A stretch of DNA of 64,000 nucleotides. Origin: CAMLQK01 sp964654135. Its GTDB lineage: Bacteria > Patescibacteriota > Saccharimonadia > Saccharimonadales > UBA4665. This document shows, piece after piece, positions 15,421-23,791 of the stretch (position 1 is its first letter; every line of letters begins with the position of its first letter). The notes below the pieces were generated by a model, which was not told where the DNA came from, did no database searches, and was given only the letters and a program-made list of their open reading frames with translations. The DNA lies in contig CAZZHV010000002.1 in assembly GCA_964654135.1 (NCBI GenBank), positions 1 through 64,000 on the forward strand. The letters are read 5' to 3'. Made by a program: the position numbers and the translations under genes.

Positions 15421-17202
15421 ATGGGGCCTGCAGCCGAAACGACAGATATTCACGTTGTTAGACGTACTCGAATTGTGTACGTTGTACTCGCGCTGGTCTT
15501 TAGCCTCTTTATCCTCCGAGCTTTCTATCTACAAGTTATCAAATATTCGTACTATCACAAGGCCGCGCTAAGCGACCAACTCAAAGAGTACGAAATTGCT
15601 GCCGAGCGGGGCACTATTAAGGCTCACATGGGTGATGGTACTGTTTCGGTAGTGCTTAACGAAAAGCTGTACACTATTTACGCAGATCCGACACTTATCA
15701 AAGAGAAGGATGTCGATAAAGTGGCTAATTCTTTGGTCAAATATCTTGGTGGTAACGCCGATACCTACAGGGGCCAAATTACCAAGAAAGATACGCGTTA
15801 TGTTGTGCTGGCTAAAAAAGTAAGCAAAGACGCCAAAACCAAGCTTTTTGCGCTCAAATATCCAGGCATTGCAGCCGAAGAGCAACAATATCGTACCTAT
15901 CCCGATGGACAACTAGCTTCGCAGCTGCTCGGCTTTGTGAACAACGAAGGAAAGGGCGTTTACGGGGTAGAACAGTCACTTAATAGTAAATTGGCAGGCG
16001 CCAACGGCCAGTTAAAGGCGGTAACCGACATTAATGGTGTCCCGCTGGCCGCAAATACTGGCAATATCTTAAAGTCGCCAGTTGCCGGCAGCGACGTGAC
16101 GTTAACGATTGACGTTGGCATGCAAAAACAGCTTGAAGATATTCTCAAAAACGGTGCCCAAAAGTCCAAGTCCAAGACTGCTAGCGCACTCATTATGGAT
16201 CCAAATACTGGCCAAGTTAAGGCCATGGCCAATTATCCTACCTATAATCCGACAAATTATGGTGATGTCGATGACTCATCGGTATTCAACAACGCAGCGG
16301 TGAGCGAACCGATTGAAATTGGTTCGATTATGAAGACTTTGACGACTGCAGCAGCGCTAGACTCAGGTGCAGTCACGCCAACCCAAACGTACTATGACCC
16401 AGCGCACTTCGAGGTTGATAAGTTTAACATTACAAACATCGAAGAAGACGGCGGCGCTGGCACCAAGAGTATTGCCGATATTTTGAACTTGTCATTAAAC
16501 ACTGGTGCTACCTGGGAGTTGATGCAAATGGGTGGCGGCAAGCTCAACCAAACTGCACGCGACAAGTGGTACGACTACATGGTTAATCACTATCGCTTTA
16601 CAAAGGCGACTGGTATTGAGCAGGGCTACGAGTCTACTGGCTACGTCCCTAAACCCGAAGATAACGGTGCTGGAATTAACCTAACCTACGCCAACACTGC
16701 GTTCGGGCAGGCCATGACTGCAACGACGGTGCAGGTGGGCGCAGCAATGTCTGCCGTGCTCAACGGCGGTACCTATTACCAACCAACATTGATTGATTCA
16801 ACGACATCAGCAGATGGCAAGACTACTGCTCAAAAACCAAAAGTTGTTACCAAGAATGTCGTTAAGCAATCGACGACTGATGCGCTGATTCCACTCATGG
16901 AAAATGTCGTTGCTAAGCACCATTTTTCTCGTAGTTTCGACCAGAAAGCCTATGCGGTTGGTGGTAAGACCGGTACGGCCCAGATTGCCAAGCCTACGGG
17001 GGGCTACTACGACAACGAATTTAATGGTACTTATGCTGGCTTTGTCGGCGGTGATCACGTTCAGTACGTTATTGTGGTCTTTACGTACTTCCCGCAGGTA
17101 TCGAGTGGATCATATGCTGGTACTGCGGCTGCACAGCCAATATTTGGTGATCTTGCGCATATGTTAATCGATGACTTTGGGGTGACTCCCAAGACGAAAT
17201 AG
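15421..17202 (+). CDS. ftsI: Penicillin-binding protein (FtsI/PBP2 class B transpeptidase)
   Basis: A 593-residue class B penicillin-binding protein that cross-links septal peptidoglycan. It has an N-terminal membrane anchor (IVYVVLALVFSLFILRAFYL, residues 14-33), a dimerisation domain, and a transpeptidase domain with the catalytic SxxK motif in EIGSIMKTLT, the SxN motif in LSLNTG, and the KTG motif in VGGKTGTAQ. There are no PASTA repeats. A TATACT lies just upstream, so it may have its own promoter. Confidence 0.93.
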   Translation: MGPAAETTDIHVVRRTRIVYVVLALVFSLFILRAFYLQVIKYSYYHKAALSDQLKEYEIAAERGTIKAHMGDGTVSVVLNEKLYTIYADPTLIKEKDVDKVANSLVKYLGGNADTYRGQITKKDTRYVVLAKKVSKDAKTKLFALKYPGIAAEEQQYRTYPDGQLASQLLGFVNNEGKGVYGVEQSLNSKLAGANGQLKAVTDINGVPLAANTGNILKSPVAGSDVTLTIDVGMQKQLEDILKNGAQKSKSKTASALIMDPNTGQVKAMANYPTYNPTNYGDVDDSSVFNNAAVSEPIEIGSIMKTLTTAAALDSGAVTPTQTYYDPAHFEVDKFNITNIEEDGGAGTKSIADILNLSLNTGATWELMQMGGGKLNQTARDKWYDYMVNHYRFTKATGIEQGYESTGYVPKPEDNGAGINLTYANTAFGQAMTATTVQVGAAMSAVLNGGTYYQPTLIDSTTSADGKTTAQKPKVVTKNVVKQSTTDALIPLMENVVAKHHFSRSFDQKAYAVGGKTGTAQIAKPTGGYYDNEFNGTYAGFVGGDHVQYVIVVFTYFPQVSSGSYAGTAAAQPIFGDLAHMLIDDFGVTPKTK

Positions 17203-17240
17203 TGCTATACTGGCACTAAATTAAGGCATACCAAAACTCT

Positions 17241-18278
17241 ATGACTACAATCCACTTTATTATCGACACCGATACTTTCATTCGTATCTTTTTACTAGGT
17301 TTTATGGGCTTCCTTGTTGGCATGCTCATTACGCCGCTTTATACGACGCTTGCATACAAGCGTGAGTGGTGGAAAAAAGCACGCACCGAAACTGTTGGTG
17401 GCGAAAAAGCTTCTGTCTATTCCAAGCTGCATGCTGCTAAACACAAACGCAACATCCCAACAATGGCTGGTCTTATTTTTGTTAGCGCGATTGCACTTGT
17501 GAGCGTGTTCTTTAATCTTGTCCGCGAAGAAACCTGGTTACCCCTAGCCGCTATGGTTGGCGCTGGCGCAGTTGGCCTTATCGACGACTTTATGAACATC
17601 CGTAGTAACGGTGGGCAGGCTGGCATGCACGCCAAAGCCAAGTTTGCTTTGTATAGCCTCGTGGCGCTAATTGGCGGCCTCTGGTTCTTTACAAAGCTTG
17701 ATGTCACTAGTCTGTACTTGCCGGGCTTTGACCAGCTGAATGTCGGCTGGCTTATTATCCCGATCTTTTGGTTTGTGGTTGTGGCGACTGCTAATTCCGT
17801 TAACATCAGCGATGGCCTGGACGGGCTCGCTGGAGGCCTTCTAAGCTCATCATTCCTGGTTTATGCAGTGATTGCTGCTATCGAGGGTAAATACAGTCTA
17901 GCGGCCTTCTGTTTGACTGTAGTGGGCGCTTTACTGAGCTACACATGGTTCAATATCTTTCCAGCACGTTTCTTTATGGGGGATGTGGGGGCCTTTGCGT
18001 TGGGTACGGCTCTGGGCGTCATAGCTATGCAAACAGATACTATCTACGTACTGCCGATTATCGGTTTTGTCTACGTCATGGAAACTGGCTCAGTTATTAT
18101 TAATCGTTTGTCACGCAAATTGCGTCACGGCAAGAAAGTATTCTTGTCTTCGCCAATTCATCACCACTTCGAGGCTATTGGCTGGCCCGAAACCAAAGTT
18201 ACCATGCGATTTTGGATTATTGGCCAGGTCTCCGCCGTTCTGGGCTTGATTGTTTTCTTGCTCGGTAGGTATGCGTAG
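17241..18278 (+). CDS. mraY: Phospho-N-acetylmuramoyl-pentapeptide transferase MraY
   Basis: A 345-residue polytopic enzyme that transfers phospho-MurNAc-pentapeptide to undecaprenyl phosphate, forming lipid I. Active-site segments are LIDDFMNIRSNGGQAGMHAK (the aspartate pair), NSVNISDGLDGLAGG, FMGDVGAFALG, and the histidine loop SPIHHHFEAIGWPE. About ten membrane helices are visible. Its stop overlaps the GTG of ftsW by one base. Confidence 0.95.
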   Translation: MTTIHFIIDTDTFIRIFLLGFMGFLVGMLITPLYTTLAYKREWWKKARTETVGGEKASVYSKLHAAKHKRNIPTMAGLIFVSAIALVSVFFNLVREETWLPLAAMVGAGAVGLIDDFMNIRSNGGQAGMHAKAKFALYSLVALIGGLWFFTKLDVTSLYLPGFDQLNVGWLIIPIFWFVVVATANSVNISDGLDGLAGGLLSSSFLVYAVIAAIEGKYSLAAFCLTVVGALLSYTWFNIFPARFFMGDVGAFALGTALGVIAMQTDTIYVLPIIGFVYVMETGSVIINRLSRKLRHGKKVFLSSPIHHHFEAIGWPETKVTMRFWIIGQVSAVLGLIVFLLGRYA

Positions 18279-19522
18279 TGGAGCAGTTGCGTCGTAATTT
18301 ACGACCATCGCCGGTGGGGCAACCTCGTCGCCACCGTCCTGACTATTTACTGATTATACTAATGGTTCTACTGTTGGCGATCGGCATGATCGTTGTATAT
18401 GCCATTAGTCCTGCATTGGCTGCCACTAACGGCACAAGCGACAACTACTACGTTGCACACCAGTTTCTAGCAATTATCCTTGGTGCTGTAATGTTTGGCA
18501 TTACATCGCGCTTTCCGTTACATGTACTACGCAATAAGTACATGATGCTAGTCGGCATTGCCGCAGTAGCTACCTTAATTGCACTGGTATTGCCAGTTAA
18601 CCCGAGCTATCCAGCTCACCGTTGGATTCGCCTGGGCGGCTTTTCTTTTCAGTCTGTTGAGCTGGTAAAGTTTGCAATTCTTATTTGGTTTGCCGGCTTT
18701 ATGGCGCAACGAATGAAAGAAGGCAATGTCGGTGATACGCAAGCAACACTAAAGCCTATCGCTATCGTACTTGTAGCAGTTGGACTAGTCATTGCCGGCG
18801 TTCAGAGTGACCTCGGTTCTACAGGTGTTATTGTGCTCATGATGGCGACGATGGGTTTTGTAGCCGGTTTGCCAATGAAGCGTATTCTGGTGATTGGTGC
18901 GATCATCTTGGCATTGCTCGTGTTAGCCGTGTCCACGACTCCGTATCGCCGCGAACGCCTCATGACTTTCATGAATCCCGGCGCTAACTGTCTGACAACG
19001 GGCTATCAGGTTTGCCAGGCTTTGATCGCTGTTGGCTCTGGCGGCACGACTGGTCTTGGTCTTGGCCGCAGCGTTCAGGCTTATGGATATTTACCAGAGG
19101 CCGAAAACGACTCGATTTTTGCAATCTATGCCGAGAAGTTCGGGTTTATTGGCGTAACGGCCTTGATGGTGCTATTTTTGGCGTTCTTTATGCGTATTAA
19201 ACGTGTCGCCGAACGCGCACCGGATAACTTTAGTAGACTTGTAGTTATTGGTATTTTGGTTTGGCTGTGTGCCCAGGCAATGCTCAATATTGGAGCGATG
19301 ATGGGGCTGTTGCCACTTAAGGGCATTACATTGCCGCTTATTAGCTATGGCGGTAGTAGTGTCTTGCTTGTTATGGCAGTTTTAGGTATTGTTTTTCAGG
19401 TTTCACGTTATACAAGTTTGTCAGCACCGGAAGGTTCAATGGGAGGAAATACGTATGAGAATCGTCGTGACGGGCGGCGGCTCAGGGGGGCATATCACCC
19501 CAATTCTGGCAGTCGCTCATGA
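18278..19522 (+). CDS. ftsW: FtsW/RodA-type peptidoglycan glycosyltransferase
   Basis: A 414-residue SEDS-family membrane glycosyltransferase that polymerises lipid II with a class B PBP. About ten helices are seen, with HRWIRLGGFSFQSVELVKF near residue 110, the GYQVCQALIAVGSGGTTGLG loop, LPEAENDSIFAIYAEKFGFIG and the end GLLPLKGITLPLISYGGSS. GTG start, overlapping the mraY stop. The last 68 bases overlap murG. Confidence 0.94.
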   Translation: MEQLRRNLRPSPVGQPRRHRPDYLLIILMVLLLAIGMIVVYAISPALAATNGTSDNYYVAHQFLAIILGAVMFGITSRFPLHVLRNKYMMLVGIAAVATLIALVLPVNPSYPAHRWIRLGGFSFQSVELVKFAILIWFAGFMAQRMKEGNVGDTQATLKPIAIVLVAVGLVIAGVQSDLGSTGVIVLMMATMGFVAGLPMKRILVIGAIILALLVLAVSTTPYRRERLMTFMNPGANCLTTGYQVCQALIAVGSGGTTGLGLGRSVQAYGYLPEAENDSIFAIYAEKFGFIGVTALMVLFLAFFMRIKRVAERAPDNFSRLVVIGILVWLCAQAMLNIGAMMGLLPLKGITLPLISYGGSSVLLVMAVLGIVFQVSRYTSLSAPEGSMGGNTYENRRDGRRLRGAYHPNSGSRS

Positions 19523-20618
19523 AATTAAGCAACAGCATCCAAACGCAGAAATAATTTATATTGGCGTCCAAGGCGATAGCCTTGGCGATTTGCCGTCGCG
19601 CGATCCCAACATCGATAAAGTTGTTACGGTACGGGCAGGGAAGTTGCGACGCTATCATGGGGAAGGGCTCAAACAACTGCTTGATATCCCAACGCTCCTC
19701 AAGAACATTCGTGATGTATTTTATACAATATGGGGTATTTTCCAGAGCTTTTTGTTGGTTAAGCGCCTTAAGCCAAATGTTATTTTCATTAAGGGCGGCT
19801 TTGTGGGTGTACCAGTAGGGCTCGCTGCAGCACTGTTGCGTGTGCCTTATGTAACACATGACTCCGACGCCTTGCCAGGCCTGGCCAACCGTATCGTTGC
19901 ACCATGGGCAAAGGTGCATGCTGTAGCGCTACCAAAAGAAGTGTATATGTATCCGGCAGCAAAGACCGTGACAGTTGGCGTGCCAATTTCACGCAATTAT
20001 CATCGTTTTTCTAATGCTGAGCAGCAAACTGTGCGCAAGAAGTTAGGTCTCGATCATTATGCTAAGGTTGTGCTGGTTACAGGCGGCGGACTTGGCGCTA
20101 CGCGGCTTAACGATGCTGTAGCCGATTGCGTACCTGCTCTTATGGACCGATATAAAGACTTGGCTATTGTGCATTTGGCTGGCCGTAACAAAGAGCAGCC
20201 TCTGCGCCAGTTTTATAAGGAACACCTTGCTGCATCCGATCAGCCTCGTGTTATTGTCAAAGATTTTATTAATAATCTTTACGAATATAGTGGCGCTGCA
20301 GATGTTGTTATTACGCGTGCAGGCGGTACAGTTATGGCCGAATTTGCTGCTCAGGCAAAAGCCTGTGTTGTCGTACCGAACCCATTCCTGACAGGCGGTC
20401 ACCAACTCAAGAACGCCCAAGTGCTTGCCGATCGTAAGGCTATCAAGATGGTGCGCGAAGATGATATGGTTGCCGACCACCTTGCACTTATGCCACCACT
20501 CACCGAGCTGCTCGATAGTCCACAGCGTGCCCAGGAATTAGGTGAACGTCTTGGCAATATCGAACAATCTAATGCCGCCGAACGTCTCGCAATGGTATTA
20601 TTAGAAGTAGCACGCTAG
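19455..20618 (+). CDS. murG: UDP-GlcNAc:lipid I GlcNAc transferase MurG
   Basis: A 387-residue GT28-family enzyme that adds GlcNAc to lipid I, giving lipid II, at the inner face of the membrane. The N terminus MRIVVTGGGSGGHITPILAV has the first G-loop, then FIKGGFVGVPVGLAA, VLVTGGGLGATRLND as the second G-loop, and the donor-binding VITRAGGTVMAEFAA and PNPFLTGGHQLKNAQ. The start has GGGAGG eight bases upstream. It overlaps the ftsW 3' end by 68 bases. Confidence 0.95.
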   Translation: MRIVVTGGGSGGHITPILAVAHEIKQQHPNAEIIYIGVQGDSLGDLPSRDPNIDKVVTVRAGKLRRYHGEGLKQLLDIPTLLKNIRDVFYTIWGIFQSFLLVKRLKPNVIFIKGGFVGVPVGLAAALLRVPYVTHDSDALPGLANRIVAPWAKVHAVALPKEVYMYPAAKTVTVGVPISRNYHRFSNAEQQTVRKKLGLDHYAKVVLVTGGGLGATRLNDAVADCVPALMDRYKDLAIVHLAGRNKEQPLRQFYKEHLAASDQPRVIVKDFINNLYEYSGAADVVITRAGGTVMAEFAAQAKACVVVPNPFLTGGHQLKNAQVLADRKAIKMVREDDMVADHLALMPPLTELLDSPQRAQELGERLGNIEQSNAAERLAMVLLEVAR

Positions 20619-20648
20619 TCGTTACTGCGCATAAAATCAAAAGAGATC

Positions 20649-21590
20649 ATGTTTAAAAAGAAACCACCAGTCGAGCAACCTCGGGCCCGCCAACGCGTAT
20701 CCGATATGAATACCAGCCAGCAGCGCAACACAGCTGTGTTTTCGTATCATGCCAACCGTTCGACCAGTCTCGAAGCTCGTGGCCGAATGACAACCGAAGA
20801 GCAACAGCCTAAACGCAGTAAAGTGCCCCGTCGATTGCTGAGCAAGATGACGCCCAAGCATGCACTAGGTAGTCTCGTCGGCCTGATTGTTGTCCTTTTA
20901 CTTATGGGGCTCAGCAGTACTCCTAAAATAGTTGTATTGGGCGCAGACTCAAACCAATTTGCCCTACAGAATCTAGACGTTTATCAGCAAGCAGCTCATG
21001 TTGCTTTTGGAAAATCACTGACCAACAACAATAAGCTGACAATTAACACCGATGCAGTCGCTACTGAATTGCAAAGCAAATTCCCAGAACTACATGCAGT
21101 TAGTATTTCGCTGCCATTTCTTGGCCGTCAGCCTACTGTTTATGTACAGCCTGCAGTGCCGCAAATGGTATTCTCTACACCTAATGGTCAGTTTATCCTC
21201 GATAGCAACGGCCGCGCTCTGGCTGATTACTCGTCGCACACTGAGTTGCCCTCCGATCGCGCAGTGCCGATCGTAACAGATCAAAGTGGCATTACTGCTC
21301 GAAAAGGCGCTGTCGTGTTTCCAAGCCAAAGTGTGCGTTTTATTACCGAAGTTGCCGCCCAACTTTATGCCAAGCAAATCAAAGTTGATTCCTGGATATT
21401 ACCAGCAGGTGGCAGCGAGCTCGACGTGAAGGTGAGCGGAACGCCATACTTTGTTAAGTTCAACCTACAGGCTAACGCAAGGGAAGAGGCGGGCACTTTC
21501 CTGGCTACCAAGAACTATCTCGATGGCCAACACAAGACACCAAAGCAATACATAGATGCTCGAGTAACAGGCAGAGCATACTACCAGTAG
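20649..21590 (+). CDS. ftsQ: FtsQ/DivIB-like division protein
   Basis: A 313-residue bitopic protein with a long cytoplasmic N-terminal region (about 75 charged residues), a membrane helix (LGSLVGLIVVLLLMGLSS, residues 75-92) and an extracytoplasmic part. The latter fits a POTRA plus beta domain (residues 100-300), including LPFLGRQPTVYVQPAVPQMV and the QFILDSNGRALADYS strand pair typical of FtsQ. Assigned by position after murG and by architecture; primary sequence conservation is low. Confidence 0.78.
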   Translation: MFKKKPPVEQPRARQRVSDMNTSQQRNTAVFSYHANRSTSLEARGRMTTEEQQPKRSKVPRRLLSKMTPKHALGSLVGLIVVLLLMGLSSTPKIVVLGADSNQFALQNLDVYQQAAHVAFGKSLTNNNKLTINTDAVATELQSKFPELHAVSISLPFLGRQPTVYVQPAVPQMVFSTPNGQFILDSNGRALADYSSHTELPSDRAVPIVTDQSGITARKGAVVFPSQSVRFITEVAAQLYAKQIKVDSWILPAGGSELDVKVSGTPYFVKFNLQANAREEAGTFLATKNYLDGQHKTPKQYIDARVTGRAYYQ

Positions 21591-22400
21591 GTATTCTACA
21601 GTTCGTATTTTGTTCATAATTATAGGGGTGTAGGGCAGCATCACAAGGCTACCTTTCACAAAAAACATACAAAAATATATAAATACATATATGTCAAAAA
21701 TACACGAAGGTAAACAGGGCAGAAGGAGAGGGGAAGAGTATACAAAAAAATAAAATAGCAAAAATGCAAATACTTTTCACGCATCTGTGGAAAAGTGGCA
21801 AATGTGATCGTGATCACTGTGGAAAAGTATATAAAAACACGTGAAATGGTAAATGTCAAAAAGCGACATCGCGAATTGTGATTGTGTGTATGTATAAAAC
21901 CCAAACACTAGAAGCTTTTTAGGCCTCAGGCCCGCGCTAATGGCCTAGGCACGATAGTGGTACATACCAAAGTATCTTGCTTACAAAACAATTAGTAAAA
22001 CGAACCGTTGAATGAAATAAATGCAAATATATACTAATAGTCATCAAACCCCCTACTTAGTGGACATCCACTCATACCTCCCCACGACCCTACTATAGAG
22101 TCGCAAAATATACATTGTGCGACATCTCGCGTACATCCTTTTGTGAGTGGTTGTGCGGCCGTTTTGGTATGTGCTCTGCACTATATTTCGTAAAAAATGC
22201 ACATTCGCCCGCTTTATGCGCGCTTCACTATTTTCGCCATGTGGCGACCCTTCGGCAGTATTTCTTTACAACGTCATACAGCCCTTTATGACGCATATTT
22301 GGGACGTAATGCTATATAACTTCGGCAAATAAACCCTATGTCGCAAAATGTTCGTATTGTGTTCGCTTTTCTATCAGATAATAATAGGGGTCAAAATCTT

Positions 22401-22439
22401 TGTTAACAGAGGTAAAAGGTTCCTCTATCTCTGTTAACA
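22401..22439. repeat. Perfect inverted repeat
   Basis: TGTTAACAGAG (22401-22411) and CTCTGTTAACA (22429-22439) with an inner AGAGG/CCTCT stem. There is no T run. It could be an operator or an RNA stem. Confidence 0.6.
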
Positions 22440-22484
22440 TGCAATTTGACAGCGTACCCTTCACTTTGACGCATTGTAAGGCTA

Positions 22485-22512
22485 TAAAAAAGACCGCATT
22501 GCTGCGGTCTTG
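22485..22512 (-). terminator. Intrinsic terminator after the HARE-HTH gene
   Basis: AGACCGCA (22491-22498) pairs with TGCGGTCT (22503-22510); on the minus strand it is followed by a T run. Confidence 0.85.
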
Positions 22513-22532
22513 TGATTATGCGTCTTGGACGT

Positions 22533-23582
22533 CTATTCGGCTTCTGCGAGCTCGTAGGTTGCCTTAGCAACGCGCTTGAACTGCGTCTTGCCCTGGAGGT
22601 TCAACAAAATAGTTGTTTCCTTAACGAAACGGCTCTTAAGTACACGCTTGACGATTTCGTCACGGTGCAATGGCTCGCCTGCTTCGCGGAGAACTTCGGT
22701 GATAATATCAGCGACTGTGCCCTTTTTGTAGCCCCATTCTTTGAGAGCGTAAATACCACGGCCGATCAAAACAAAGCGCTTGTCTTTGATAAGTTCGTTG
22801 TGAATTGCCTGAGTAGTAACGTCTTTACGCTTGAACTCAGAACCCTTGATAGCGCCAGCAATTTCGTTAAAGTGCATGTGCTTGCCATTGGTCTTGAGGA
22901 TAACGTAGATTTTGTCGCGAATGTTCTTAGGGTTGACCATAGGCCATTTTACGAGGCCCCAACGGTCGTTAAGAGTGGCAAGATCTTTAGAGATTGAAGC
23001 CAAAGCTGCAGCCTCGGAAATATCTTCGATGCCAGCTTCCTTAGCGATAGTATCAACAGTAGCAGGTTCACCAATCTTCTTGATAGCAGCGATAATGGTT
23101 GAAATAGCTTCCTTGATCGACTTCTCGTCGCGTACCTTGCGGATGGCTACGGCCTGGTGGAAATGATCGGTATCTTCGATGAGTACGAGTTCTGGGCAAA
23201 GAGTTGCCAAGAATGCAGTACGAGATTGATCTGTGCGGCTGTTCTCTGCCGTAAGAATACTACTAAGTTGAGAAACGCGTGCAGCATTGCCGCTTTCCTG
23301 GAGGTGTACAAGCATAGCCTGTTGGATTTCCTGAATGTGTGGAAGCTGGTCCTGTTCTGCTTGAGCCTTAAGGCGCGCAATAACTGCCTTTTCGAGTTGG
23401 CGAACACGTTCACGAGTAATACCCAGGAGCTCACCAATCTGTTCAAGTGTTTCTTTGCGATCAAACAGCCCAAAACGACGCGCGACAATTTCGCGTTCGC
23501 GGTCTCGCTCAATGGTAGTCAGAATGTCTTGCACGTATTGCTCGGTATCAAGCGTATGTGCAGCTGTTTCGGCTTTTGCCAT
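22533..23582 (-). CDS. Sigma region 4 / HARE-HTH domain protein
   Basis: A 349-residue DNA-binding protein. Residues 25-75 match sigma-70 region 4 (REREIVARRFGLFDRKETLE, then GELLGITRERVRQLEKAVIA). The middle is helical, and residues 220-345 carry two HARE-HTH/RpoE-delta-like winged helices (HMHFNEIAGAIKGSEF, then GEPLHRDEIVKRVLKSRFVK). Without region 2 it is unlikely to be a full sigma factor. Such proteins recur in Patescibacteria and may be accessory RNA polymerase factors; that role is inference. Confidence 0.75.
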   Translation of the reverse strand: MAKAETAAHTLDTEQYVQDILTTIERDREREIVARRFGLFDRKETLEQIGELLGITRERVRQLEKAVIARLKAQAEQDQLPHIQEIQQAMLVHLQESGNAARVSQLSSILTAENSRTDQSRTAFLATLCPELVLIEDTDHFHQAVAIRKVRDEKSIKEAISTIIAAIKKIGEPATVDTIAKEAGIEDISEAAALASISKDLATLNDRWGLVKWPMVNPKNIRDKIYVILKTNGKHMHFNEIAGAIKGSEFKRKDVTTQAIHNELIKDKRFVLIGRGIYALKEWGYKKGTVADIITEVLREAGEPLHRDEIVKRVLKSRFVKETTILLNLQGKTQFKRVAKATYELAEAE

Positions 23583-23791
23583 GGAAGTGTTTCCCTGTCT
23601 GTTAAGCTGTTATTATTTTATATAATTATATAACTTTAAATTATATAAGTCAAACATGTTGTCTATTCCATTATTGTAGCACGAAATGGACAAAAGCCTA
23701 GAAAACATTACATAAAATACAACTACACATATGCTGTGTATAATAGGGGCAAATACAATATCCCCTACTCTGTTTTACCACTGTTAATGGG

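Larger units (their letters stand above)
21591..22532. other. 942-bp gene-free AT-rich region
   Basis: No convincing coding frame in either strand. It holds two copies of TGTGGAAAAGT around 21786 and 21820 flanking a GTGATC-gt-GATCAC dyad; a TAGGCC/GGCCTA repeat near 21920-21945; two related words beginning GTCGCAAAAT (near 22102 and 22341); and a perfect 11-base inverted repeat at 22401-22439. It separates the dcw cluster from the convergent HARE-HTH gene and could hold an unrecognised RNA or a replication/partition-type site. Confidence 0.5.

Noticed and set aside
22147..22332. 61-residue frame in the long intergenic region
   Set aside because: No Shine-Dalgarno or promoter close by, cysteine/phenylalanine-rich random composition, and no neighbour relation.
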